Of a stretch of 64,000 nt of DNA, positions 35,511 to 43,432 are shown piece by piece. This stretch comes from Nocardia sputorum (lineage in GTDB: Bacteria > Actinomycetota > Actinomycetes > Mycobacteriales > Mycobacteriaceae), in assembly GCF_027924405.1 (NCBI RefSeq), contig NZ_AP026978.1, positions 310,001 to 374,000 of the forward strand. The letters run 5' to 3'. The notes under the pieces are model-generated. The model did no database searches. It was not told the DNA's origin and worked only from the letters and a program-made list of their open reading frames with translations. How positions within the stretch are numbered: position 1 is the first letter of the stretch; each line of letters starts with the position of its first letter. The translations under genes and the position numbers were made by a program.

Positions 35511-36606
35511 GGCGTACCTCGACCCAGACAGGATCCGGGTCGCGCGTATGCGTCGGGGAATGACGAAAGTCGATCTGGCAAGACGGCTTTCGGTCATTCC
35601 CCGCACGATCGCTCGGTACGAGGCTGGTGAAGCGCCCCGGGAAGTCGCTGAGGAACTCGCGACAGCATTGGATTTCCCACCCGGGTATTTCGAGCGTGGC
35701 GGTGCACCAGCGTTCGACTCGGCTGAGGTCCGATTCCGCGCCGCGCGACGGGCGACTGCCCGTGAACGCGATGCCGCGGCGGCTGCAGGAGTGTCGGGTG
35801 TGGAGATCGACCGCTGGATCTCCGCTCGGTATGTTCTGCCTGCAGTGTCACTGCCCTCATTTGCGGGCAACGATCCCAAGACCGCCGCGCAACTGTTGCG
35901 TGGGGTCTGGGGGCTCGGCACGAAACCGCTACCGAACCTGATTCAGCTGTGCGAATCTCGTGGCATCCGCGTCTACAGCCTTCCGCCCTTCGCCGATGCG
36001 GTCGACGCGTACTCGATGTGGTGGTCAGGGACTCCTTATGTGTTCCTCGCGCGCCGTAAATCTCCGGAGAGGATTCGGTTCGACCTGGCCCACGAGGTGG
36101 GCCACTTGGTGTTGCACGACGCCGAGCCTTGCGCGACCACGGCCGTCGAGCGTGAAGCCGACGCCTTCGCCTCGGAGTTCCTCATGCCAGCGGCGAGCAT
36201 CGTGGAGTACCTGTCACCCACCCCGTCGGTCAACGACATCCTGGCGGTGCGCAGCCAGTTCAAGGTGTCTGCGATGGCACTGGCCTTCGCAGCACACAAA
36301 GCTGGCCGGATCAGCGACTGGACCTACCGTCAGGTGTGCATTGAGCTATCGACCAGGGGATTCAGGACATCTGAACCTGGTGGAATGCCGAACTACGAAA
36401 TGTCACGTGTGTTTCCCCAGGTGCTCAGCCGATCGAACACGAGAAGGGTAACCGCCCGGGGCATCGCCAAGGATCTGGATCTTCCACTGAGCGATGTCCA
36501 CGCGCTGACGTTCGGTACCGAGTTGCGATTCGCTCAAGAAACCGAGGTCACCAGCGAGGGCAGCCACGATCGGCCCACCGGCCAATACCGCCTACGCGCG
36601 GTTTAA
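35443..36606 (+). CDS. XRE-type regulator with ImmA/IrrE metallopeptidase domain
   Basis: 387 residues. An XRE helix-turn-helix near residues 25-80 (RVARMRRGMTKVDLARRLSV and RTIARYEAGEAP) is followed by an ImmA/IrrE zinc peptidase with HEVGHLVLH near residue 217 and a downstream acidic ligand region (EREADAFASEFLMP). These proteins cleave a repressor or antitoxin after stress. The GTG at 35443 has GGAGG seven bases upstream; ATG 35425 and 35464 are alternatives. It is cargo of the element. Confidence 0.8.
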   Translation: MSARGRAMSEDKTSTSKSSRSAEAYLDPDRIRVARMRRGMTKVDLARRLSVIPRTIARYEAGEAPREVAEELATALDFPPGYFERGGAPAFDSAEVRFRAARRATARERDAAAAAGVSGVEIDRWISARYVLPAVSLPSFAGNDPKTAAQLLRGVWGLGTKPLPNLIQLCESRGIRVYSLPPFADAVDAYSMWWSGTPYVFLARRKSPERIRFDLAHEVGHLVLHDAEPCATTAVEREADAFASEFLMPAASIVEYLSPTPSVNDILAVRSQFKVSAMALAFAAHKAGRISDWTYRQVCIELSTRGFRTSEPGGMPNYEMSRVFPQVLSRSNTRRVTARGIAKDLDLPLSDVHALTFGTELRFAQETEVTSEGSHDRPTGQYRLRAV

Positions 36607-36923
36607 ATGGGTACGCGAGCCAGGCTCGCCCGGGGCGCTGGGAGCGGGAAGGCTGCGCAGCCGCAGGCCGCGGGGCGGGGCTCTTCCCCAGCGCCCGCCT
36701 TCGCAGGGAGTCAGGCCTCTGGAGGGGCCGGGTGCACACACAGATGTTCAGGTACACCGCATCGGCCACCTGCAGTCGCTGGCGTCACGATGCTGCGCCA
36801 GTCGATTCGTATCTCTTGGGACATGAACTCAACGGCAGATGCCGAATGTCGACCAATGTCGGTTACCACATATCGGCACTCCGCTCGGAGGACCAGTCGA
36901 TTAGCGCAAGGAGCGGGCCGCAA
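36607..36923. other. Non-coding gap holding repeat copy B and the promoter of the AlbA_2 gene
   Basis: Copy B of the dispersed repeat covers 36642-36748. The remaining 175 bases before the next gene are AT-richer and probably hold its promoter. Confidence 0.55.
36642..36748. repeat. Dispersed non-coding repeat, copy B (first part)
   Basis: Shares GCTGCGCAGCCGC, GGCGGGGCTCT and CCCCAGC in order with 34170-34278. It lies between two cargo genes. Confidence 0.75.
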
Positions 36924-37508
36924 ATGCAACTTCAAGAAGTACTCGCCCTCATCGCCTCAGGGGAAGGCCAAACCGTCGAGTTCAAGCAAACGACAGGTAC
37001 ATCCGAGGCTGCGACAAGAACCCTCGCCGCTTTCGCCAGCCAGCCCCAAGGTGGGGCGGTCATTTTCGGGGTGAACAGCGACGGTTCGCCTCACAGAGGG
37101 TTCCAACTCGGCTTGGAGACATCGGCACGTCTAGCCGGAACCATCAAGGCCAAGACGCTATCGATGACCACCGGCCTGCCGCTCGCGGTGCAGATGTTCG
37201 AATTTCGAACCCCCGATCGCCTGGTGGCGTGCGTACCTCCAGGCGCGGACACCGGCGGCCCATATCTTGCCGATGGCTTTCGCTGGCAGAGGGTCGGTTC
37301 AAGTACGAACAAGGTTCAGATTGACTACCAGCACCTCGCGCGGGTGTATCAGCAGCACCTGCGAGATGACTCCTCGTACTTCGGGATCAAGTTCTGTCCA
37401 GAATGCGGCAGCCAAGACTTCCAGACCGCCTCGCAGGTTGCCCCGCATGACGTCCTCATTTACATAATTCGATGTAAGCGATGCGACTGGAGCGACTGGT
37501 CGGAGTAG
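36924..37508 (+). CDS. AlbA_2/Schlafen-like protein with C-terminal zinc ribbon
   Basis: 194 residues. Residues ~5-110 match the AlbA_2 (divergent AAA_4) pattern: a short helix, GEGQTVEFKQTTGTSEAA, then AVIFGVNSDGSPHRGFQLG. The C-terminus has a zinc-ribbon CPECGSQDF with a second pair CKRC. Relatives occur in defence and in nucleic-acid binding roles. The ATG at 36924 has AGGAGC nine bases upstream; longer readings enter the repeat. A predicted cargo or defence gene, exact activity unknown. Confidence 0.7.
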   Translation: MQLQEVLALIASGEGQTVEFKQTTGTSEAATRTLAAFASQPQGGAVIFGVNSDGSPHRGFQLGLETSARLAGTIKAKTLSMTTGLPLAVQMFEFRTPDRLVACVPPGADTGGPYLADGFRWQRVGSSTNKVQIDYQHLARVYQQHLRDDSSYFGIKFCPECGSQDFQTASQVAPHDVLIYIIRCKRCDWSDWSE

Positions 37509-38055
37509 TTTATGGTGCCATCAACCTCATGAGGCAGCGAACTGGGGCCTCGCCACATAGCTTTGCGGCACCGTTGTTGGTCGGTGGACGCGTGCTCAAG
37601 AACTGGCTCCTAGCGCGCCGCCGAACGTGCCGCACGCCTGGCGGCGATGCGACACATACCCGAGTAGCACGCGACCGTAAACAGGTAGGGGGGACGTGTG
37701 TACGGGCGCGGCCACATAAGTTCGGTGTGCTGGACTGGGTGGCATGTTCGGGGACAGGTGTGCGGCGACGGTCGTCAGCCGCCGCATACCTTTGCAAGCG
37801 TGGTACCTGTGGGGCGTGGCACCCGCAGGCGGAGGGGCACGGGTGAGCGAGCGCGAGTCGTGTTGGTCTACCGCGGCTTGAATACAGGCGGAGCGGTACC
37901 GAGCTGCTGAATTGACCAGTGGGGCAGTAACTCCACAGCATAGAGAGCTATCAATTTACGATCGGGTGAGCCGCCACGGTCGGCTTTAGGGGCGGCGCGG
38001 GTGGTGTGGGCATCTCGGTGTCGGCCATTCAAGAGCAATTCCCTTGTGCACAGCT
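37509..38055. other. Non-coding gap with repeat copy C
   Basis: Repeat copy C covers 37832-38022. I see no supportable gene in the 320 bases before it. Confidence 0.5.
37832..38022. repeat. Dispersed non-coding repeat, copy C (second part)
   Basis: Matches 34252-34456 in order: GAGGGGC.CGGGTG, TTGGTCTACCGC, GAGCTATC, GGGGCGGC, GTGTGGGCATC. It lies between the AlbA_2 gene and the Septu-like pair. Confidence 0.7.
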
Positions 38056-38703
38056 TTAGGATGTACTCTGCTTGAGAGGAAACCCTTCGCGTTCCAGATA
38101 AGCCTCGACTGTCGCGGTGAATTCTCCATCTGTGGCATCTATTCGGATCGCGGTTGCGAGCACGCTGCGCATAGGTTCCACCGCGACATACCATCGTTCA
38201 AGCATCTCTTTGATGCTGGCTAAACGACGCACACGCGCTGTGACGAGGTCAATGCGGTTCAGCTTCAGTTGTGTGACGGTTATTTCTCCCCTATTCGCTC
38301 CCAGGCGTGATGAGGCGAAGTCGCCATGAAATCGGAGATGTTCCTCTATTTCATCTTCATACGGATTCAGTAAGCCGTCAGTTGGATGGTAGAATTCCCC
38401 CTTGTTGGTGTTGCATACTGGACATGCCCAGGTAAGGTTATGCCACCTATGAGCGAGTTCGGGCTGAAGGCCTTTGGGGATAATATGCTCTACGTGCGGA
38501 TAAGCAACATCTGCCACAAATTGCTCACAGTAGGCGCATCGCTTCCCGGTTTCTTCACTCAATGCCTGTTGTATCTCGGGATGCCGCCACTTTTCATACT
38601 TTTTCTCGGTGCCAGCGCGCTTCGCCGTGACGTAGTCTGTCGTCCATTTATCTTCATTTTTTGACAGAACGTTGGGCTTGTCTCCCTTTATCAGACGTCT
38701 CAT
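38056..38703 (-). CDS. ptuB: HNH endonuclease, Septu PtuB-like
   Basis: 215 residues. An HNH nuclease core is clear: RCAYCEQF (zinc Cys pair), VEHIIPK (catalytic His region), HRWHNLTWACPVCNTNKGEF (second zinc pair and His/Asn). A helical C-terminal domain follows. In Septu anti-phage systems PtuB is the nuclease that assembles with PtuA. Its ATG overlaps the stop of the AAA gene (ATGA). Codon usage is AT-richer than the neighbourhood, a sign of transfer. Confidence 0.8.
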   Translation of the reverse strand: MRRLIKGDKPNVLSKNEDKWTTDYVTAKRAGTEKKYEKWRHPEIQQALSEETGKRCAYCEQFVADVAYPHVEHIIPKGLQPELAHRWHNLTWACPVCNTNKGEFYHPTDGLLNPYEDEIEEHLRFHGDFASSRLGANRGEITVTQLKLNRIDLVTARVRRLASIKEMLERWYVAVEPMRSVLATAIRIDATDGEFTATVEAYLEREGFPLKQSTS

Positions 38704-39995
38704 CCGTGCGGGTCCTGCTTGCGGCGGTCTGCTACGGAGATTACTGCATCAGAGAATTCTGGCTCTAAGCCGTTAGCCTTCAACTCGTTTCGCAATCGCC
38801 GCAGGCTCGATTCATCGAGTCCCTCTGCCGCGTAGCGGCTGACGATGGAATCGAACAAGGTCTCCGCCCATTTTGGCATTGTACTTTCTACTCCCAAGAC
38901 CTGCCGTAGGGTCTCATCAGCGCTAGCAGCCTTGTTCGAATAGTTGAGCCATCTTGCCTCGACGCGCCGTTGTTGGTTGTAGTACAACGCGTAGACTGCC
39001 GAGTCGGCGGCAGAGGTTACAACGAATGGGCTGTGTGTCGCAACGATGAACTGGACACGTGGAAAAGCCCGCAGAAGACTTGGAATGATCTCCCGCTGAA
39101 GACTCGGGTGTAGATGATTCTCTGGTTCGTCGAGCAGCACAGTGAACCGCTCTTCTGTTCTTGACCGAAGGAATATTTGCCAAGCTACTTCCAGGATTGC
39201 GCTTAGACCTCCTGAAGCGTCATCTAGAATGAAGTCCCCAGTTTTAGTATGAAGAATTACGTCCGGCGTTCTAATTCGCATTCTGATGTACCCAAGAGTT
39301 GATGGCATGACCTGCGTCAGAATATTATGGAAGCCTTCCCAAATCTCTGCTGCGTTTTCGTTGAACTCTACATTCGGGTTGCCTCGCGAACCGAATACGG
39401 CTGCTGAAATCAAAGATTCTTTAAATACCATCTGAGGAGACTTTTGTGTCCAGCCGCCGGACCATCGAGTACGGATTTCTCCAGTATATTGATCGAACAG
39501 TGTATTCGGGTCGCTGAAAACCGTCGGAATGTTTGCGATACTCGAATAGGCACCAGCAGACGCTCGATGAGAAGTAAGAAACGCTCCGGAAACTTTCTGG
39601 CGGTGCGGCATGAGCAAGTTGTACTGAAACCGATTGCTATCCGCTGGACGCATCGGCACGCTAATGGGGGTGGAGCCTCCCGAACCGTACACAAGCTTTC
39701 CTATGCGAGCCCATTCTCCATCGTCCGCAAGCCAACGCTTCCGGGGACGTATGCTGAACCAGCGCCCTTGTTTCCGATCACTTCCCGGAGAGGCGGAAAA
39801 TTCTCTTTCCCAATTGAAGTGAGTTCCAAGAATTCCTAATATGGTGCTTTTGCCAGTCGCGTTTGCGCCAGTAAGGATGGTAAGTCGGGGGTGGAAATCT
39901 ATATAAATCTCGTCGAATTGCCGCCACTCCGTAATCGATAACGTTTTGAACCCTGGTGGCGGAGAACTAGTCGATCGCAATGAGTCGCTCGTCAC
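38700..39995 (-). CDS. ptuA: AAA/ABC-type ATPase, Septu PtuA-like
   Basis: 431 residues. Walker A GANATGKST near residue 44, an ABC-type signature DASGGLSAIL near 265, and Walker B VLLDEPENHLHPSLQ followed by ATHSPFVV. This is the OLD/RecF-like ATPase plan of PtuA. It works with the downstream PtuB nuclease against phage. The DNA is visibly lower in GC than the rest of the window, so the pair was probably acquired from elsewhere. Confidence 0.8.
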   Translation of the reverse strand: MTSDSLRSTSSPPPGFKTLSITEWRQFDEIYIDFHPRLTILTGANATGKSTILGILGTHFNWEREFSASPGSDRKQGRWFSIRPRKRWLADDGEWARIGKLVYGSGGSTPISVPMRPADSNRFQYNLLMPHRQKVSGAFLTSHRASAGAYSSIANIPTVFSDPNTLFDQYTGEIRTRWSGGWTQKSPQMVFKESLISAAVFGSRGNPNVEFNENAAEIWEGFHNILTQVMPSTLGYIRMRIRTPDVILHTKTGDFILDDASGGLSAILEVAWQIFLRSRTEERFTVLLDEPENHLHPSLQREIIPSLLRAFPRVQFIVATHSPFVVTSAADSAVYALYYNQQRRVEARWLNYSNKAASADETLRQVLGVESTMPKWAETLFDSIVSRYAAEGLDESSLRRLRNELKANGLEPEFSDAVISVADRRKQDPHG

Positions 39996-40084
39996 AGAGA
40001 TACCTTAGGCGAGATGTAGGCTCTCCACCGGGAATCCGGCAGTCGATGCGATGGGCGCACCGAGCATGCGCTCGCAGCAGTGCC

Positions 40085-41194
40085 TCAATCCAGGGCTGCG
40101 CGAACGCTGTCCCATCGCGACTTGGCGCGGTGCGCATATCTCATCGTCGTCGTGACCGAAGCATGACCAAGCAATCTCGACACATCCTCAATCGGTATGC
40201 CCCGCTCGAGGAGTCGGCTTGCGTAGGTGTGGCGGAGATCGTGCAGCCGGACGTGTCCAATCTGATGGCGTCCTCTGCCCTTGCCGACGTAGGCGATCCG
40301 TACCGACGCCTCGAATCGGTCACGGAGGTTGCTTGAGTCAAAGGGTCGGCCCTGAGTATGGGCCAGCACAAGACCCGAGTGCACGCGCGCGTTACGGGGA
40401 TACCGCACCGGCGCCGGCGCCGGCTTGCCCATACCCACACGATCCAAGCGGACTTTGAGCAGTTTGGTCAGCTTGTCTCCGATGGGGATTGTTCGGCGCT
40501 CGTAGTCCTTCGGTGGGTTCATCTCGTGTTCCACCGGGTCGTAGGCCCACTCCACGACGAGCTCGCGACGTTTGATGTTCACGCTCTCCCAGTGAAGCCC
40601 CATCGCTTCACCGAGGCGGACGCCGGTACCGAGCAGCAGTTCGACTACGACGAGGTCAAATGCATCCAGCGATGCTTCGATAGCCGCGATCTCCTCGTCG
40701 TCGAGGTAGCGCTCTGGCATCGGCCCAGGCTTCGGGAGAGTGACGCCTTTGCACGGGTTCACGTCTATGCGGCGAGCGAGGTGGGCCGCCTTCATGGAGG
40801 AACTCAGAAGGTAGTAGCACTTGGCGACGGTCGAAGGTGCCATGCCGCTGTTGGAGAGGTCGGTCACCCACTTCTGCACGTCGTCTGTCGTGATCGAGCG
40901 CAGCGGTTCCTTCTGCCATCGAGGGCGGACGTGGTCACGCAGCCGGGCTACGTCGGAACGGTTTGTGCTCTTTCTCACAATCCGTGCGGCCGTCCATGTC
41001 GGCTCCCACTCGCCCCACGTCATCTTGTCGGCTCCGTCGGGAGTGGGGGACCGGCGTTCCGCGACTTCCTTGTTCCCGGCCTGCCGCTCCGCTTCCGCCT
41101 TCCGGGCGAAGGTGCCGGCGCTCCGCTTCTTCCCGTTCGCGTCCCTGTAGACGCCCCTGTACTTGCCGCTGGGGAGCTTTTCCGCCCACGCCAT
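40085..41194 (-). CDS. int: Tyrosine recombinase/integrase of the element
   Basis: 369 residues. An N-terminal arm-binding domain (KYRGVYRDANGKKRSAGTF) and a SAM-like core-binding domain precede a catalytic domain with Arg in TGVRLGEAM, HDLRHTYASRL, and LLGHASVTTTMRYAH containing the nucleophile Tyr. It integrates and excises the element at tRNA-Lys. The ATG at 41194 has AAGGGTGG about eight bases upstream; a GTG at 41206 is an alternative. It lies 65 bases from the element's tRNA-Lys and about 220 from attR. Confidence 0.92.
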   Translation of the reverse strand: MAWAEKLPSGKYRGVYRDANGKKRSAGTFARKAEAERQAGNKEVAERRSPTPDGADKMTWGEWEPTWTAARIVRKSTNRSDVARLRDHVRPRWQKEPLRSITTDDVQKWVTDLSNSGMAPSTVAKCYYLLSSSMKAAHLARRIDVNPCKGVTLPKPGPMPERYLDDEEIAAIEASLDAFDLVVVELLLGTGVRLGEAMGLHWESVNIKRRELVVEWAYDPVEHEMNPPKDYERRTIPIGDKLTKLLKVRLDRVGMGKPAPAPVRYPRNARVHSGLVLAHTQGRPFDSSNLRDRFEASVRIAYVGKGRGRHQIGHVRLHDLRHTYASRLLERGIPIEDVSRLLGHASVTTTMRYAHRAKSRWDSVRAALD

Positions 41195-41258
41195 CGACTG
41201 GCCCACCCTTCAATCGGTTCGTGCCCCACAGCCGCTGTCAGCTATGCTGTCCAGCCGA

Positions 41259-41334
41259 GCCCCTTTAGCTCAGTTGGTAGAGCTGGTGACTTTTAATCAC
41301 TAGGTCGTAGGTTCGAGTCCTACAGGGGGCACCA
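41259..41334 (+). tRNA. tRNA-Lys (TTT) carried by the element
   Basis: A complete cloverleaf: acceptor GCCCCTT with AGGGGGC, D-arm GCTC...GAGC, anticodon stem GTGA-CTTTTAA-TCAC with anticodon TTT, T-arm GTAGGTTCGAGTCCTAC and encoded ACCA. The nearby host tRNAs lack an encoded CCA, so this gene is foreign. It replaces the host tRNA-Lys broken by the insertion. Confidence 0.95.
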
Positions 41335-41387
41335 TCACGACGGCGGGGCGTGGAGGCTGCGAGCCCCACGTTTGCCCCACGATTCTA

Positions 41388-41409
41388 GCGTTTCCGCTGG
41401 TAGAAACGC
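41388..41409. terminator. Hairpin at the right end of the element
   Basis: Stem GCGTTTC (41388-41394) with GAAACGC (41403-41409), eight-base loop. It lies directly in the path of transcripts started from the truncated host tRNA-Lys promoter (minus strand) and of read-through from the element tRNA. Confidence 0.5.
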
Positions 41410-41413
41410 CCCA

Positions 41414-41432
41414 ACCTGTGGATTAAAAGTCC
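41414..41432. repeat. Right attachment site (attR) of the element
   Basis: ACCTGTGGATTAAAAGTCC, one mismatch to attL. Sequence right of it is the 5' half of the host tRNA-Lys. Confidence 0.9.
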
Positions 41433-41460
41433 GTAGCTCTACCAACTGAGCTATAGGGGC
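41420..41460 (-). pseudogene. tRNA-Lys(TTT) 5' half, separated by element insertion
   Basis: The minus strand reads GCCCCTATAGCTCAG, D-arm, then GGACTTTTAATCC, and then passes into element DNA with no T-arm. With 18942-18973 it reconstructs a 73-base tRNA. It keeps the host promoter side but cannot make a tRNA. Confidence 0.9.
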
Positions 41461-42312
41461 GCGGAGGAACAGTGTAGTGGGATCGGGGGCGGATGCCCCA
41501 ATCGGGGGAGTTCGTGTCGGCGGGCGGAGTGGACGGGTGGGACCGGCGCGGCGGGGCCGGGTGGCGGGCGGTGAGGGGGAGTTGGGTAACGCGGCGTGCG
41601 CGGGCTGCGATGCAGGCGGTAAACACTTGCCACCCAGCTTTGTTCATCTCAGCTGTATCTGGATATCATTCAATCATGTTGGCTGGCAATGTCTTTGGAT
41701 TTGCAGGGGGTGAACGGCTCTGGCCGGGGCGGGCGCGTGGGACGGGTTGGCGGGCGAAACGTTGGCGGTGGCCGGTCGTCCGGACTGCTGGTTCACTCGC
41801 GTGAACAATCCTGGGCCGCTGTCGAATTCGCGCACCCTCCGGACGGGACGGTGCGGTTGCCGAATATTTGCCGTAACAGAAATCGGAATCGGATGGCTAC
41901 CTGACTCGTCGGTTTGCCGCGTGTCGGATCGAGATTCCGGGTACGGTGACGCCTTGGTGAATTCCGAAAGATTCGCCGACTCGTTCGGCGCCTTGGAATT
42001 CGGATTGTCGTTGCTGTGTCCGAGAGCGCCGCGGTCGGTCCGGCCGGCCACGGTTCGACGGAACTCGATGCCGCAGGAGGAGGCACGTTCGAGACGAAGA
42101 AATGCCCGGATGCGCACCCCCTGCGGCGCACCCGGGCAGGCAAACTATACCAGCTGGTGTTGTTCAGGTTTTTCGCGAGTTTTCGTACCGAAGGTTTGAA
42201 ATCGGTCGAAAACCGGGTTTCACGTATTGATAAAACTCAGGAATTCGCGCCGAGGGTCCGTTCCTTCGGGGGTGGCTGATGGCGGCGAGTAGGCTTCGGA
42301 GGCGTTTCGAGC
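41461..42312. other. Non-coding region between the tRNA-Lys 5' half and the TetR gene
   Basis: I see no supportable gene. A stem at 42103-42138 (TGCCCGG...CCGGGCA with an inner TGCGC/GCGCA) is a possible terminator. The host tRNA-Lys promoter should lie just right of 41460. Confidence 0.5.
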
Positions 42313-42978
42313 ATGGCACGGCAGCAAGAGCGGGCGCGCCGGACACGGGCGGCGATTATCAGGTCCGCCGCCGTTGAGTTCGGGAAGAGCGGCTATGCCG
42401 CTGCATCGCTCAACCGCATATTGGAAGGGTCGCGCGCCACCAAGGGCGCGATGTACTTCCATTTCGATTCGAAGGAAGATCTGGCACGCGCGGTGCTGGA
42501 GACCGCGGTGGAACGCTACCGCGCGTCCGCCGAGCGCTGGCTGGCCCGAACGGATCTCAGTCCGCTGGACGTCCTGCACGGGGTGGTCGATGAGATCGCG
42601 CTGCGGTTGGAGCACGACATCATCGTGCAGGCCGAGTACCGCCTGATCATCGAACCCGACTTCTACCGTGACGTGCAGGCCGGTGGCGGCCGCATCCTGG
42701 GTCGCACCACCAGGGTGCTCACCGTCCGCGCCATCGACCACGGGCAGCTGCGCGCGGATGCCGATCCCGACCGGTTCACCCGCACGCTCGCCGCCGCGCT
42801 GGCCGGCCAGCGGTACATGGTGGCCCTGCTCGGCGGACAGGTGGACCTGCGGGCGCGATTCGAGGAGGCGCTCGAGGTCGTGATCGAGGCCATGGCCACC
42901 ATGGAATGGCTGGAGAAGTTCCGCAGCGACGGCTGGCGGGCGCAAGCCCGCTTGGAGGAGCTCGGTTTGAGCCTCTGA
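42313..42978 (+). CDS. TetR-family regulator, ScbR/gamma-butyrolactone-receptor type
   Basis: 221 residues. The N-terminal helix-turn-helix (TRAAIIRSAAVEFGKSGYAA then RATKGAMYFHFDSKEDLARA) is of the ScbR type. The C-terminal ligand domain is family-like (WLEKFRSDGWRAQARLEELG). No butyrolactone synthase gene is adjacent. GGAGG lies upstream of the ATG. Its targets are unknown. Confidence 0.8.
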   Translation: MARQQERARRTRAAIIRSAAVEFGKSGYAAASLNRILEGSRATKGAMYFHFDSKEDLARAVLETAVERYRASAERWLARTDLSPLDVLHGVVDEIALRLEHDIIVQAEYRLIIEPDFYRDVQAGGGRILGRTTRVLTVRAIDHGQLRADADPDRFTRTLAAALAGQRYMVALLGGQVDLRARFEEALEVVIEAMATMEWLEKFRSDGWRAQARLEELGLSL

Positions 42979-43072
42979 CCAGCCGGTTTGGGATTCGAGT
43001 CCGGTCTGTCATAAGCTATCCCAGCTCCCAACGGACAGCCGTTGAAAGCCGGTCCGGAGAAATCCGGGACGA

Positions 43073-43145
43073 GCCCCCTTCGTCTAGCGGCCTAGGACGC
43101 CGCCCTTTCAAGGCGGTAGCGCGGGTTCGAATCCCGTAGGGGGTA
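43073..43145 (+). tRNA. tRNA-Glu (TTC)
   Basis: 73 bases. Acceptor GCCCCCT with AGGGGGT (one G-T at the first pair, usual for actinobacterial tRNA-Glu), anticodon loop CTTTCAA, T-arm GCGGGTTCGAATCCCGT. CCA not encoded. Confidence 0.95.
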
Positions 43146-43174
43146 CGGTCTACGGATCGTTGGTAGCAGAGCAT

Positions 43175-43248
43175 GGCCCTGTGGCGCAGTTGGTTAGCGC
43201 GCCGCCCTGTCACGGCGGAGGTCGCGGGTTCGAGTCCCGTCAGGGTCG
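43175..43248 (+). tRNA. tRNA-Asp (GTC)
   Basis: 74 bases. Acceptor GGCCCTG with CAGGGTC, anticodon loop CTGTCAC, T-arm GCGGGTTCGAGTCCCGT. CCA not encoded. Confidence 0.95.
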
Positions 43249-43306
43249 CAAGAAAGCGCCGGAGATATCCGGCGTTTCGCGTATGGCATTCACTTCGGGT
43301 GCCTGC

Positions 43307-43380
43307 GGCCAGGTAGCTCAGTTGGTACGAGCGTCCGCCTGAAAAGCGGAAGGTCGCCGGTTCGATCCCGGCCCTGGCCA
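43307..43380 (+). tRNA. tRNA-Phe (GAA)
   Basis: 74 bases. Acceptor GGCCAGG with CCTGGCC, anticodon loop CTGAAAA, T-arm GCCGGTTCGATCCCGGC. CCA not encoded. Confidence 0.95.
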
Positions 43381-43393
43381 CTCCACTCGTAGG

Positions 43394-43432
43394 CGAGCCC
43401 TGTTCACGGAGAGCGTGAACCGGGCTCGTTTC
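43394..43432 (+). terminator. Terminator after the tRNA cluster
   Basis: CGAGCCCTGTTCACG (43394-43408) pairs with CGTGAACCGGGCTCG (43414-43428) with one mismatch, followed by a T run. Confidence 0.8.

Larger units (their letters stand above)
18974..41432. mobile_element. AICE-type integrative conjugative element inserted in the tRNA-Lys anticodon arm
   Basis: The element is about 22.4 kb between direct repeats attL and attR. It carries a tyrosine integrase near the right end, Xis-like and GntR regulators, a replication-relaxation protein, an FtsK/TraB-like translocase, Spd-like small genes, defence-type cargo and its own tRNA-Lys(TTT). There is no relaxase or type IV secretion gene set, which fits TraB-driven double-strand transfer in actinomycete elements. 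Unlike usual tRNA-targeting elements it splits the host tRNA and provides a separate substitute. Confidence 0.9.

Noticed and set aside
41259..41334. The element tRNA-Lys being simply the host gene rebuilt by integration
   Set aside because: It is on the opposite strand, differs in the anticodon stem and acceptor, has encoded CCA, and lies inside the attachment repeats.
41674..42117. 147-residue minus-strand frame
   Set aside because: Composition is typical of a shadow frame; no start signal and no recognisable domain.
42313..42978. A gamma-butyrolactone signalling locus
   Set aside because: Only the ScbR-like receptor is present; no synthase gene is nearby, so no system is claimed.
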